A DNA stretch of 64,000 bases from RGIG9115 sp045644665 (lineage in GTDB: Bacteria; Bacillota; Clostridia; UBA1381): NCBI GenBank assembly GCA_045644665.1, contig JAZRHH010000033.1, positions 1-64,000 of the forward strand. Direction: 5' to 3'. Position numbers and translations under genes: made by a program. The notes beneath the pieces were generated by a model, which saw only the letters and a program-made list of their open reading frames with translations, did not search any database and had not been told where the DNA came from. Of this stretch, positions 43,170-52,165 are shown piece by piece. How positions within the stretch are numbered: the stretch's first letter is position 1; the number at the start of each line of letters is the position of its first letter.

Positions 43170-43709
43170 ATGAAGTTTACAATTATTGCAAGAAAAATCA
43201 ACCTTAAGGACAAGTCAAAGGACTACATTGAAAAAAAGCTTTCCAAGCTTGATAAGTTCTTTAAAGGAGACTCCGAAGCAAGAGTTGTAGTTGGAACAAT
43301 TAAGGACCAGGAGTATGTCGAAGCTAATGTTTATTCTCAGGGCATTGTCTACAGAGCCGAGGCTCTTGATACAGATGTTTGCACAGCAGCGGACAAAATT
43401 GTTGACGTGATTGAAAGGCAAATACGCAAAAACAAAACAAAGCTCGAAAAGAAAATTAAGGTAGATTCTGACTGGAATAACATTATGATTAGCGGTAAGG
43501 AGTATTCCGAGGGCGAGGATTCAGAGAAGTTTGAAATTGTTAAAACAAAAAAGTTTTCTATTAAGCCTATGACGCCCGAAGAAGCTGTATTACAAATGAA
43601 TTTACTTGGACACAATTTCTTTGTATACAAAGACAGTGATACAAACGAAATGCGTGTTGTATATAAGAGAAAAGACGGCAAGTATGCAATTATTGAATCA
43701 TTAGATTAA
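43170..43709 (+). CDS. hpf: Ribosome hibernation-promoting factor, long form
   Basis: Dimerises 70S ribosomes into inactive 100S particles when growth stops. The 179 residues comprise an N-terminal ribosome-binding domain (MKFTIIARKINLKDKSKDYI to about 95) and a C-terminal dimerisation domain (about 120-175, KTKKFSIKPMTPEEAVLQM to VYKRKDGKYAIIE). This is the long form usual in Firmicutes. ATG at 43170 with AGGAG 8 bases upstream; a GTG 3 codons earlier overlaps that RBS. Confidence 0.95.
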   Translation: MKFTIIARKINLKDKSKDYIEKKLSKLDKFFKGDSEARVVVGTIKDQEYVEANVYSQGIVYRAEALDTDVCTAADKIVDVIERQIRKNKTKLEKKIKVDSDWNNIMISGKEYSEGEDSEKFEIVKTKKFSIKPMTPEEAVLQMNLLGHNFFVYKDSDTNEMRVVYKRKDGKYAIIESLD

Positions 43710-43738
43710 AAAATATCCCCCATTGGGGGATATTTTTT
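43708..43738. terminator. Bidirectional terminator between hpf and the DHHW gene
   Basis: Perfect 14-bp stem AAAAAATATCCCCC / GGGGGATATTTTTT with ATT loop, T tracts on both strands. Confidence 0.95.
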
Positions 43739-44936
43739 ATTGGTCAGGATTATAAAGTGTTATTACAAAATGTGGTTCGTAGTCTGATATATATTGATTT
43801 ATATCCTCGTTCCAGTTACGAAGATCTATAACCCTTGTTTCCTTAAAGCCAAGTGCCATAAACGAAGAAAACGGGAAACCAAAAGAGTCATGGAAAATAA
43901 GAATTTTCTTATCTGATGATGAATTATGGTTTAGCATTTGCATTTCTGCAGTAAAGCCATCCATATAAACAGAATATAAATCTGTATAAATTCCGTTACT
44001 GCCAAAGCCTGCAGCAAGCTCCTCCTCGCTTGGTCCAAACTGCTCCTTGTCTACTCGTTTTGGGCTCATTACAACATCATAGAAATTACCTCTTGCTTCG
44101 TACTTTGCCTCGCCTGCAACTCTTTTTATCGAAATATCTGTTTCAAAGTCAGGTACAAGATAGGTAAAATCGTCAAGACCGGCATACAAAACCCCTGTAC
44201 GTCTTCCCCACGAACCAAGATAACAGCTTTCCATTGTAATATGGTTATAATTATTTTTGTCCGTTACAAGCCCAAATTCCTGTTTGTTTGCAATACTATA
44301 TTCATCGCCATTGAGGTGCTTGTAAAACTCTGTAAATGCGTAAAAAGCAGTTTCTATTGTCCAGTGATGGTCTGTCCTATAAAACAGTTTTTCTTTTGGT
44401 ATTACAGTATTTTTGGAAAGAACATCTCTGAAATCATAAATTTCTACATTTCTTTCCTTCATATGCTCTATAATTTTGTCTGCATTATCGTTTGCCGCAG
44501 TGGTAAATCCGATAGGAAGCTGCTCTTTTTCATACTGAGGAAATATTTTAAATGGTGCCTGAACATAAATTTGCTTTATATTGTTCTCTTCGCAGGCATC
44601 TGTAATAGTGTCAAGATTTTCCTTAAATTTTTCCAAATCGCTTTCCTTTGGAAGTGAGGTAAGTTGTCCCCATTTATTTTTTATAATTGCGCCAAGTTCC
44701 GGATCTTCCACTTCTCTATTAAAAATAAGTTTCTGGGTAAATCCCTGAAGCTCAATGATATCGCTTCGAAGATACAAATTACTTTTAAATTCACTTTCAA
44801 AAGATGCCGGTGCAAACGGCGGCATTTCCGTATCCTTATATTTTTCTTTAAGATTAAGAACAGAATATATAGCCATTACAAAGATGATTGCAAGAAAAAT
44901 AAGTATTGTTATTATTTTTTTTATTTTATCTACCAA
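43737..44936 (-). CDS. DHHW protein (AlgX/AlgJ-like SGNH fold), surface polysaccharide O-acylation partner
   Basis: Membrane-anchored extracytoplasmic protein of about 400 residues with one N-terminal membrane segment (IITILIFLAIIFVMAIYSVL). The family name motif is visible in FYRTDHHWTIETAF. KKILIFHDSFGFPFSSFM is the SGNH-like Ser block. Such proteins accept acyl groups moved across the membrane by MBOAT partners and transfer them to polysaccharide; the MBOAT gene is directly upstream. Start uncertain: GTG at 44945 is only 1 base from AGGAGG, while TTG at 44936 has a 10-base spacing and is preferred. Confidence 0.85.
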   Translation of the reverse strand: MVDKIKKIITILIFLAIIFVMAIYSVLNLKEKYKDTEMPPFAPASFESEFKSNLYLRSDIIELQGFTQKLIFNREVEDPELGAIIKNKWGQLTSLPKESDLEKFKENLDTITDACEENNIKQIYVQAPFKIFPQYEKEQLPIGFTTAANDNADKIIEHMKERNVEIYDFRDVLSKNTVIPKEKLFYRTDHHWTIETAFYAFTEFYKHLNGDEYSIANKQEFGLVTDKNNYNHITMESCYLGSWGRRTGVLYAGLDDFTYLVPDFETDISIKRVAGEAKYEARGNFYDVVMSPKRVDKEQFGPSEEELAAGFGSNGIYTDLYSVYMDGFTAEMQMLNHNSSSDKKILIFHDSFGFPFSSFMALGFKETRVIDLRNWNEDINQYISDYEPHFVITLYNPDQ

Positions 44937-44953
44937 GACCGTCACACCTCCTA

Positions 44954-46342
44954 TTAGAAATTAAAATAAATAAATACATTATATCCACCCTTTACAATAT
45001 AAAGAACGCAAAGGATAAATAGTAAATAATAAGCTATTGTTTTTATAAGCCACGGGATGTGGATTTTCTCACCTAGAATCTTCATTGCAGGAGTCATACA
45101 TATAACACCCGCAGCAAAACCCAGACCGTGCTCCATAAGTGCCGCAGTTGCGAGGCCATCGCCTGTGAATACAGGTACAAACATTCGTTCCATATACACT
45201 ATGGCATTACCGATTGATGTGCTTCTGAAAAGCACCCAACCCAGCATTACAAAAAGCATAGTATACAAATATTTTACAATTGCCGGAAGCTTACCGATGA
45301 ACTTTACATTTTTCTCGATCGATAAAAGCACAAAGAAGAAAAGTCCCCACGCAATAAATGTCCAGTTTGCTCCGTGCCATATTCCTGTTGCAAGCCATAC
45401 AACAAACAAGTTAAATACTCGTCTGCCGGCTGTTTTTGCTCTGCTTCCGCCAAGAGGGAAGTACAAGTAGTCCCTGAACCACGTACCCATAGAGATGTGC
45501 CATCTGCGCCAGAATTCTGTTATAGATTTTGAAATGTAGGGGTAGTTAAAGTTCTCTTCAAAGGTAAATCCGAACATTTTGCCAAGGCCTATTGCCATAT
45601 CCGAGTATCCCGAAAAATCATAGTATATCATAAGGGTATATGCAAGAACACCAAGCCATGCCATTGGTGTTGACAAAAGCTCTACATTCATATCAAACGC
45701 CTTGTCGGATACAAGGGCAAGGGTATTTGCAAGCATTACCTTTTTTCCAAGACCAATTATAAAACGCTTAATACCATAACAAAAATCGTCAAGGGTTTCT
45801 TTTCTGCATTTTATCTGTGCGGCAACTGTTTCATATCGCACTATTGGTCCTGCGATAAGCTGCGGGAAGAAAGAAACATAAAGAGCTAAATCAAAAGGAT
45901 TTTTTTGCACCTGCTCCTTGCCTCTGTACACATCTATTACATAGGACATTGCCTGGAATGTAAAAAAGGAAATTCCTATCGGAAGCGCAATGTTTTTCAG
46001 AGGAATGCTCGTATTAAAAAGAGCATTTACATTTTCTATTGAAAAGTCAAGATATTTATAAACAAATAACAATGACAGGTTTACAAGTACGCTCAATGAC
46101 AAAAAAATCTTTTTTAAAATACCTTTTTCTGAATATGCCATTAAAAGACCGAATATATAGTTAAGGAGTATTGAACCAATCATTACATAAACAAATTTTG
46201 GCTCTCCCCAACCGTAAAACAATATACTTGCAGCAAGAAGTATAAAGTTTCTTACTCTGATACCAAGGGGTTTTAATATATAATATAGCGCAAGAACAAC
46301 GGGTAAAAACAAAAATAGAAAAATTTCACTGCAAAACAGCAC
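44954..46342 (-). CDS. MBOAT-family O-acyltransferase (AlgI/DltB/PatA-like)
   Basis: Multi-pass acyltransferase of 462 residues. The conserved blocks are SFFTFQAMSYVIDVYRG, FFPQLIAGPIVRY, TEFWRRWHISMGTWFRDYLY and the catalytic His in ATGIWHGANWTF. It moves acetyl or similar groups to the outside for O-acylation of a wall or capsule polymer, with the DHHW protein next to it. Start is GTG at 46342 with GGAGGT 8 bases upstream. Confidence 0.93.
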   Translation of the reverse strand: MLFCSEIFLFLFLPVVLALYYILKPLGIRVRNFILLAASILFYGWGEPKFVYVMIGSILLNYIFGLLMAYSEKGILKKIFLSLSVLVNLSLLFVYKYLDFSIENVNALFNTSIPLKNIALPIGISFFTFQAMSYVIDVYRGKEQVQKNPFDLALYVSFFPQLIAGPIVRYETVAAQIKCRKETLDDFCYGIKRFIIGLGKKVMLANTLALVSDKAFDMNVELLSTPMAWLGVLAYTLMIYYDFSGYSDMAIGLGKMFGFTFEENFNYPYISKSITEFWRRWHISMGTWFRDYLYFPLGGSRAKTAGRRVFNLFVVWLATGIWHGANWTFIAWGLFFFVLLSIEKNVKFIGKLPAIVKYLYTMLFVMLGWVLFRSTSIGNAIVYMERMFVPVFTGDGLATAALMEHGLGFAAGVICMTPAMKILGEKIHIPWLIKTIAYYLLFILCVLYIVKGGYNVFIYFNF

Positions 46343-46374
46343 TCTTTTGTACCTCCAAACATTATAATAGGTTT

Positions 46375-46403
46375 ATTATATCAAAATAAGGCTTTAGTGT
46401 CAA
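46375..46403 (-). promoter_or_regulatory. Consensus promoter of the MBOAT-DHHW operon
   Basis: Minus strand TTGACA (46403-46398) and TATAAT (46380-46375), 17-base spacer. The -35 box directly follows the T run of the upstream terminator. Confidence 0.85.
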
Positions 46404-46432
46404 TAAAAAACCGCCGATTTTACGGCGGTTTT
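46400..46432 (-). terminator. Terminator of the microcompartment operon
   Basis: Minus-strand stem AAAACCGCCG / CGGCGGTTTT (46432-46407) with a 6-base loop and a TTTTTT run. It ends the long operon just after the DeoR regulator gene. Confidence 0.9.
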
Positions 46433-46435
46433 ATA

Positions 46436-47197
46436 TCACTCATTAATTAGCTTAACCTCATGCTCTGCAAGTTTTTGTTTTATTGCTTCATCAGGTTCTG
46501 ATGTGGTTATAAAACAATCAATATCATCAAATGCGGCAAGCTTTACAAATCCAACCTTACCGAGCTTTGAGGAATCACACATATAAAACTTTTCTTGAGA
46601 ATTTTTTATCATCTCTTTTTTAATTCCACATTCCTGCTCGTTACTGTCAAGTATGCCGGCTTCTGCTGTCACACCCTTACTTGAGAAGAACATTTTACTT
46701 GCAAAATAATTATGCTTTACAGACTTTTCTGCAATTGTTCCAACAAGTGACTGGTTACGACTTAAAAGTCCACCAACAGATATAACCTTTACGCCTTCCT
46801 CACCGTCAAGCTGGTTTATAACTCTTATTGAGTTTGTTATAACGGTTATATTGTGCATGTTTTTGAGCTCTTTTGCCATGTAAAAGGTTGTAGTTGATGC
46901 GTCAAGGAAAATCGTGTCGCCGGATACTACATATCCAACAGCAATTTTTGCAAGGCGCTCCTTTTCTTCTACATTTGTATGCTTTCTTTTTTCCAGAGAA
47001 AGCTCGTAGGTTGTTCCGTCAATTGGAACAGCGCCTCCATGAGTACGTCTTAAAGCTTCCTTTTTTTCAAGCTTTTCAAGGTCACGTCTGATTGTTTCCT
47101 CTGTTACATCAAGTTCGGTGCTCAGGCGGCTGACAGATACTGCTCCGTCTGCCGTTAAAAATTCCATTATTTTATTTTGACGTTCAAGTGGCAGCAT
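46436..47197 (-). CDS. DeoR/GlpR-family transcriptional regulator of the microcompartment operon
   Basis: Sugar-phosphate-type repressor of 253 residues. The N-terminal DeoR helix-turn-helix reads RQNKIMEFLTADGAVSVSRL, then VTEETIRRDLEKLEK and RRTHGGAVP. The C-terminal sensor has DGDTIFLD-type strands (SGDTIFLDASTTTFYMAKEL). It is the last gene of the operon and likely controls it. By analogy with other family members the effector could be a phosphorylated deoxysugar such as fuculose- or rhamnulose-1-phosphate; this is inference. Shared motifs at both operon promoters are candidate targets. Confidence 0.9.
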   Translation of the reverse strand: MLPLERQNKIMEFLTADGAVSVSRLSTELDVTEETIRRDLEKLEKKEALRRTHGGAVPIDGTTYELSLEKRKHTNVEEKERLAKIAVGYVVSGDTIFLDASTTTFYMAKELKNMHNITVITNSIRVINQLDGEEGVKVISVGGLLSRNQSLVGTIAEKSVKHNYFASKMFFSSKGVTAEAGILDSNEQECGIKKEMIKNSQEKFYMCDSSKLGKVGFVKLAAFDDIDCFITTSEPDEAIKQKLAEHEVKLINE

Positions 47198-47215
47198 TAC
47201 TCCTCACTCCATTTA

Positions 47216-47851
47216 TCAATCTTTTTTTATAATTTGTACTCTCATTCCGTTTTTGAGTCCTGCTGAGTTTGCGTCGTCTGTATCAAGGTGCATTTCCACA
47301 TTAAAGTCTTCACGCACACGTACCTGAACATCATAAAACTTCGTAGGTTTAATCCCTTCAATTAAAACGTCAACATAGTCGTTATCCTTAATGCCCTGTT
47401 TTTCGGCATATTCCGGAGTTAAGTGAATGTGACGGTTTGCAATAATTACGCCCTCTTTCAAGTATACAGAGCCTTTAGGACCGACAATCACAAGCTTTTC
47501 GGAGCCTGCAACATTTCCTGAAGGACGTACCGGTGGGCTAACCTTTAGGATAAAGGTATCTGTTCTTGAAATTTCTACCTGTGTATTTGGTCTTACAGGA
47601 CCGAGAATACGAACATTCTCAATTGACTTAAGTGATGGTCCAACCAAGGTAACAACCTCGTTTGAAGCAAATTCACGTCCCATAAGAGTTTTCTTATGTG
47701 TAAGCTCGTAGCCTTTTCCAAAAAGTGTGTCAAGGTCTTCACGTGAAAGATGTACATGACGCTGTGAAATACCAACCTTGATTGCTCCGTGATTTTCCTG
47801 AACACTTTCTATTGCAGCTCTTACGGCTTTTGCTATTTCCTGTTCATTCAT
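47216..47851 (-). CDS. pduL: Phosphate propanoyltransferase PduL with N-terminal encapsulation helix
   Basis: Converts propionyl-CoA and phosphate to propionyl-phosphate, recycling CoA inside the compartment. 211 residues holding two PduL beta-barrel repeats. Zinc ligands appear in GISQRHVHLSRED, IIANRHIHLTPEY and VEMHLDTDDANSA. The first ~17 residues (NEQEIAKAVRAAIESV) form an amphipathic helix like known encapsulation peptides, separated from the enzyme by a short linker. It sits between the BMC-T and DeoR genes. Confidence 0.94.
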   Translation of the reverse strand: MNEQEIAKAVRAAIESVQENHGAIKVGISQRHVHLSREDLDTLFGKGYELTHKKTLMGREFASNEVVTLVGPSLKSIENVRILGPVRPNTQVEISRTDTFILKVSPPVRPSGNVAGSEKLVIVGPKGSVYLKEGVIIANRHIHLTPEYAEKQGIKDNDYVDVLIEGIKPTKFYDVQVRVREDFNVEMHLDTDDANSAGLKNGMRVQIIKKD

Positions 47852-47866
47852 ATCATGTCACCTCTA

Positions 47867-48502
47867 TTATTCCATGTCTAAAAACTTAATTACTTCTGCG
47901 CTTGGGCTTGGAATAACTACTTGACCAAAAACCTTACCAAGTGCAGTTGCGGCATTAGCTCCGCTTTCAACTGCTGCTTTTACAGATGACACGCTACCTG
48001 CAACTATTAGTGTTACAAGTCTTCCGCCAAGTCTTTTTTCTGTATGAACAAGACGAACATCAGCAGCTTTAACCATACTGTCAAGTCCTTGTATAGCGGC
48101 TACAAGTCCTTCTATTTCTACAAGACCTACAGCTTCGCCTGTTGTTTTTCCTGCCTCTACTCCCATCATGTTCTTAGGAAGCTTTTTATTATACTTATCT
48201 CTGTTTATATCAAGAAGATAAGCCATTTTTTCTGTATCCTTATCAGGGTTCGCAATTATATGAGAAACTATGAATTTGCCCTCGCTCTTTGCATAAGCAG
48301 TAGCCGCATCAATTGCTGCTTTAACAGCAGATACATTACCCTCTATCTTAACCTCCATTACAAGAGGAGCCGGTACATCGGGGCTGATAGGACGGTTTCT
48401 GTCAAATGCTATAACTTTTACATCAGCTGCCTTCGCCGCAACGTCTGCTGCTGCAAATGCTGTAGTAAAGCTGTAAACCTCAATCATTCCAAGTGCTTTC
48501 AT
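47867..48502 (-). CDS. BMC-T shell protein (tandem BMC domains)
   Basis: Trimer-forming shell tile of 211 residues made of two BMC domains: one starting MKALGMIEVYSFTTAFAAAD and a second near residue 122 (GEAVGLVEIEGLVAAIQGLD). Tandem-domain trimers make pseudohexagonal tiles that often have a gated central pore for larger metabolites or cofactors. It lies between the aldehyde dehydrogenase and pduL genes. RBS AAGGAGG. Confidence 0.92.
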   Translation of the reverse strand: MKALGMIEVYSFTTAFAAADVAAKAADVKVIAFDRNRPISPDVPAPLVMEVKIEGNVSAVKAAIDAATAYAKSEGKFIVSHIIANPDKDTEKMAYLLDINRDKYNKKLPKNMMGVEAGKTTGEAVGLVEIEGLVAAIQGLDSMVKAADVRLVHTEKRLGGRLVTLIVAGSVSSVKAAVESGANAATALGKVFGQVVIPSPSAEVIKFLDME

Positions 48503-48514
48503 CTGTTATCCTCC

Positions 48515-49903
48515 TTAGATAATGTGAAGACCGTCAACCATTACACATCTTCTTTGACGTGTGAATGAGTGTGCTGCTGTAAGACCTTCTCCTGTTGGGC
48601 CGGCAATAGTAAAGGTTGTATAACCCTCGCCGCCTGCACCTATACCTGCGTATGACGGAGCGTTCTTTACAAAGATTGTTGTTTCAACAGCCTTTGCAAA
48701 AGCTGTGAGATGGTCTATATTCTTTGAATGGATGTGTGCACTGTGGCGGTTGCCATGCTCTGCTCTGCATGCCATTTTAATTGCATGGTCAATATCCTTA
48801 GCTCTTACAATGGCAAGAACCGGCATCATCATTTCTACCTGTACAAAAGGATGTGCTTCCTCTGTTTCACAGATAATTAGCTTTGCATCAGAATCAATAC
48901 CAAGTGCCTTTAAGAATTTCTTTGCATCCTTACCTACCCAGTTTTTATTGATTGAGTATTTTCCGTCTTTTTCTACAAGACAGAGCTTTACAAGGTCATC
49001 AATTTGCTTTCCGCGAAGGAGATATGCACCATTCTTTTGCATTTCAGACATAAGCTCGTCTGCAATATCAGCAAATGCAAAACATTCTTTTTCTGCAATA
49101 CAAGGCAGGTTATTATCAAAGCTTGCTCCGGCAACGATGTCCTTTGCAGCCTTTTTAATATCTGCTGTGTTGTCAACGATAACAGGTGGGTTACCTGCAC
49201 CTGCACCAATTGCTTTCTTTCCTGATGAGAGAAGTGCACGAACAACGCCCGGTCCGCCTGTTGCAACAAGCATACGAACGATTGGAGATTTCATCATTAT
49301 ATCTGATGATTGCATTGTTGGATTTTTAACTGAAACGACTATATTTTCAGGACCACCGGCCTCTAAAACTGCACGGTTTACAAGGTCAACAGCGTAGTTT
49401 GCTGTCTTCTTTGCATTTGGATGCGGATTGAATACTACACCATTACCTGCTGCAAGCATACCAATTGAGTTACAGATAACTGTTTCACTTGGGTTTGTTG
49501 ACGGTGTAATACTTCCTATAACTCCGTAAGGAGCCATTTCTATAAGTGTAAGTCCTGCATCGCCTGTAATAGCTGTTGGATGAAGGTCCTCTGTACCCGG
49601 TGTTTTGTTTGCAACAAGCTGATGCTTGATTGTTTTGTCAACAACGTTTCCCATGCCTGTTTCTTCCACACCAAGAACAGCCATCTTGTCTGCCTCCTCA
49701 AGAGTAAGGCGTCTGATAACTGCGATTATTTTTTCTCTTTGCTCAATTGTGTAGCCTCTGTAAAGCTCTCTTGCCTTTGCTACTGCCTCAAGAGCTTCTT
49801 CCATTGTATCAAATACACCCTTTTGCTTATTGCAGCAATCGCAAAGGTCCATTTTGCTTACAACGCTTTCTACAATTTCGCTTATATACTTTTCATCTAA
49901 CAT
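48515..49903 (-). CDS. pduP: CoA-acylating propionaldehyde dehydrogenase (PduP/EutE-like)
   Basis: Oxidises propionaldehyde to propionyl-CoA with NAD+. 462 residues. The catalytic Cys is Cys268 in FDNNLPCIAEKE, the usual block in PduP/EutE. GAGNPPVIVDNTADI and VATGGPGVVRALLSSGKKAI are further family blocks. The N-terminus DEKYISEIVESVVSKM is an amphipathic encapsulation-type helix, followed by an unusual CDCCNKQKG turn with three cysteines in the linker. It sits between the two BMC-T genes. Confidence 0.94.
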   Translation of the reverse strand: MLDEKYISEIVESVVSKMDLCDCCNKQKGVFDTMEEALEAVAKARELYRGYTIEQREKIIAVIRRLTLEEADKMAVLGVEETGMGNVVDKTIKHQLVANKTPGTEDLHPTAITGDAGLTLIEMAPYGVIGSITPSTNPSETVICNSIGMLAAGNGVVFNPHPNAKKTANYAVDLVNRAVLEAGGPENIVVSVKNPTMQSSDIMMKSPIVRMLVATGGPGVVRALLSSGKKAIGAGAGNPPVIVDNTADIKKAAKDIVAGASFDNNLPCIAEKECFAFADIADELMSEMQKNGAYLLRGKQIDDLVKLCLVEKDGKYSINKNWVGKDAKKFLKALGIDSDAKLIICETEEAHPFVQVEMMMPVLAIVRAKDIDHAIKMACRAEHGNRHSAHIHSKNIDHLTAFAKAVETTIFVKNAPSYAGIGAGGEGYTTFTIAGPTGEGLTAAHSFTRQRRCVMVDGLHII

Positions 49904-49923
49904 TTTTTATCCGTCCTTTCAGC

Positions 49924-50472
49924 TTAAAGAATGTTTTTCCATATTTTACTATCAGGGTTTGCAATAACAGATGTATCAAGGAGCATACCACGTTCTCCGA
50001 TATCTGCCTTTGCTTTTTCAACGGCTGCGGTTACTGCCGCCACATCGCCTGTAAGGAACATGTATGACTTACCGCACATACCTCTAGCTATTCTGATTTC
50101 AACAAGCTGTACAACAGCTGTTTTTGCTGCCGCATCTGCTGCCGCTATCATTGAAGCTGCAGAATATGTTTCAACAACACCAAGCGCTTTTGGATTTTCT
50201 ATTTCCGTCGCACCGTATATTGCCGGGAATATTGATTCGTGAGGGTTACCGAGCACAAAGCTGTCCACAAGCCTGTCAGGATTGTTTTGCTTTGCAGCGT
50301 CAACCGCCGCTCTTACTGCGCTCAGGTCACCGGAAATAAGAATTATGTACTTACCGGGACAAACAACATTTGCTTCCATTATGTCAACCTCAGCAGTTTT
50401 TGCCATTATATCTGCTGCTGTTACACCTGATGCAACTGTCATAAACTCAACCATTGCAATTGCTTTTGCCAT
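49924..50472 (-). CDS. pduT: BMC-T shell protein, PduT-like, with pore Cys38
   Basis: Tandem BMC-domain shell tile of 182 residues. Domain one starts MAKAIAMVEFMTVASGV; domain two near residue 94 (KALGVVETYSAASMIAAAD). Cys38 in EANVVCPGK matches the residue that holds a [4Fe-4S] cluster at the trimer pore in Salmonella PduT. The gene is next to a PduS-like Fe-S flavoprotein, as in pdu operons, supporting an electron path through the shell. The cluster itself is inferred. Confidence 0.9.
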   Translation of the reverse strand: MAKAIAMVEFMTVASGVTAADIMAKTAEVDIMEANVVCPGKYIILISGDLSAVRAAVDAAKQNNPDRLVDSFVLGNPHESIFPAIYGATEIENPKALGVVETYSAASMIAAADAAAKTAVVQLVEIRIARGMCGKSYMFLTGDVAAVTAAVEKAKADIGERGMLLDTSVIANPDSKIWKNIL

Positions 50473-50495
50473 AATTTATTTATTCCTTTCAAAAT

Positions 50496-51818
50496 TTAGC
50501 ATTTGATTACAGCGTACTCATCTGTAAGCTCTCTTACTGTGCCGCCAACTGATGAATTTACAGGAACGGAAAGTCCGTCTGCTGCCTCGGCAATCAAATC
50601 TCCACTGTTTATTTTATCGCCTTTTTGAATTATTGCTTTTGCCGGAGCGCCAATGTGCTGACGGAAAAGGATTTTCACTTCTTTTGGCTTAATTTCATCT
50701 TCTACAAGTGGTGCACGGACTGCATACTTTGCAAGACCAAGCCTTGCAAGAAGTCTTTCCATTTGCACCCTGCGGTACTTTCTCATGGGATTTACCGGTT
50801 TTGCCTCAAGAGGCTGCGGTCTTATTCCCTCTTTAATTAATCTTTGCTTACATTCACCCATTATGGATTTTGGAGAAAGATTAATAGGACACGCGTACAT
50901 CTCACAGATGCCGCACTGTGAACAATATAATGTATTTATAACAGCCTTATGGTCGTTTTCCATTCCTTTGGAAGCTGCTCTCATGAAAAGATGTGGCTCG
51001 ATTGGGTGTCCAAGAAGATGTCTCGGGCACAAATCTGTACACATGCTGCACTGACAGCAGGCACTCATAGACCGTTTAATATTCAAAGTTGTTTTTGATT
51101 TTCTTTTGAGTATAACAGGATGATTTTCAGGAAGTATCATTACTGCGTTTGTTGTTTTTGTAACAACGTCAGTTGCCTTAGCCAAGTTTCCTGTCATAGC
51201 TCCGCCTGAAAGCCAGGCATAATCTTCTATATTTATTCCGCCGGCAAGCTTTGCAAGCTCTGAAAATTTCATGCCAAGCGGTACCTTAAAGGTAGTAGGG
51301 TTATTAACAGCACCAACAACCGAAACATACTTGGTTGTAACAGGTCTGTTTTCTGTTATAGCATAATAGGTGTTGAGCATTGTTTCAACGTTAAACACAA
51401 TGCATCCAACACTGATTGGAAGCTGTCCCGGAGGAACTACTCTTCCTGTTGATTCGTAAATAGTGACAACCTCATCTCCTGCCGGATATATTTCCGGAAG
51501 GTGTGCTATAGTAACGTTTTTAAAGGTTGATGTTTTTTCGTTAACTGCTTCAATAGCGTCCTTATATGACGGCTTAACAGCTATTATAATACGCTCTGCC
51601 TCTGTCGCCTCACGCACATGCTCAAGAGCAGTAAGAATTTCATAGGTGTACTTTGCAAGAAGCTGTCTATGTACCCTGAATAGCGGCTCACATTCGGCGC
51701 AGTTAAGTATAATTGTATCAGCTTTTGTATTCAGTTTTGCATAAGATGGAAATCCTGCTCCGCCGGCGCCAACTACGCCGCAGCTTCGCATTACTTCCGA
51801 TAAAGCGTCAAATTGCAT
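50496..51818 (-). CDS. pduS: PduS/RnfC-like Fe-S flavoprotein
   Basis: Electron-transfer protein of 440 residues related to the RnfC subunit. N-terminal FMN/NADH-type region with GVVGAGGAGFPSYAKL; a SLBB-like segment; two [4Fe-4S] motifs (CCQCSMCTDLCPRHL and YCSQCGICEMYACPIN); and a C-terminal sandwich-hybrid domain. In pdu systems PduS serves as a cobalamin reductase. Here the dehydratase is B12-independent, so it more likely moves electrons across the shell or recycles NADH with the PduT-like tile. Confidence 0.9.
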   Translation of the reverse strand: MQFDALSEVMRSCGVVGAGGAGFPSYAKLNTKADTIILNCAECEPLFRVHRQLLAKYTYEILTALEHVREATEAERIIIAVKPSYKDAIEAVNEKTSTFKNVTIAHLPEIYPAGDEVVTIYESTGRVVPPGQLPISVGCIVFNVETMLNTYYAITENRPVTTKYVSVVGAVNNPTTFKVPLGMKFSELAKLAGGINIEDYAWLSGGAMTGNLAKATDVVTKTTNAVMILPENHPVILKRKSKTTLNIKRSMSACCQCSMCTDLCPRHLLGHPIEPHLFMRAASKGMENDHKAVINTLYCSQCGICEMYACPINLSPKSIMGECKQRLIKEGIRPQPLEAKPVNPMRKYRRVQMERLLARLGLAKYAVRAPLVEDEIKPKEVKILFRQHIGAPAKAIIQKGDKINSGDLIAEAADGLSVPVNSSVGGTVRELTDEYAVIKC

Positions 51819-51819
51819 A

Positions 51820-52080
51820 TTACTCCAATCCTTCGTGATTATCTACAATACCAACTATTGCTGCATCAACGGGAGAATTTTCTGCTCCTGTTCCAACTCT
51901 TGCAGCACTTCCGACAGCAACGAGTACGTACTCGCCAATTCCGGCACCTATATTGTCAATAGCTACCATTCTGTCCTTTGACATAGAAGAGACAGGCTCA
52001 ACAATCATAAATTTATTACCCACAAGGGTTTCATTCTTGCGTGTGGAAACAATACTTCCAACTACTTTTCCAACTATCAT
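51820..52080 (-). CDS. BMC vertex protein (EutN/CcmL/PduN family)
   Basis: Pentameric vertex protein closing the corners of the shell. 86 residues starting MIVGKVVGSIVSTRKNETLVG, with VAIDNIGAGIGEYVLVAVGSAAR, the conserved block of the family. Exactly one base separates it from pduS. A strong hairpin lies just upstream, after the BMC-H gene, and may lower its expression relative to the hexamers. Confidence 0.94.
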   Translation of the reverse strand: MIVGKVVGSIVSTRKNETLVGNKFMIVEPVSSMSKDRMVAIDNIGAGIGEYVLVAVGSAARVGTGAENSPVDAAIVGIVDNHEGLE

Positions 52081-52112
52081 CTTTTTTCAGTCCCTTCTGC
52101 AGTTTTTTGACC

Positions 52113-52147
52113 ATCTCAAACCGAGCAAAATATGCCCGGCTTGAGAT
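52113..52147 (-). other. Intercistronic RNA hairpin between BMC-H and vertex-protein genes
   Basis: Minus-strand ATCTCAAGCCGGGCA pairs over 15 bp (two G-T) with TGCTCGGTTTGAGAT, leaving a 5-base loop. No T run follows, so it is not a simple terminator. A processing or stabilising role that raises upstream shell mRNA relative to downstream genes is plausible. Confidence 0.65.
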
Positions 52148-52165
52148 AATCTTTGAAAAATGAAA

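Noticed and set aside
48705..49397. 230-residue plus-strand ORF inside the aldehyde dehydrogenase gene
   Set aside because: Antisense shadow of a clearly conserved enzyme; no plausible start signal.
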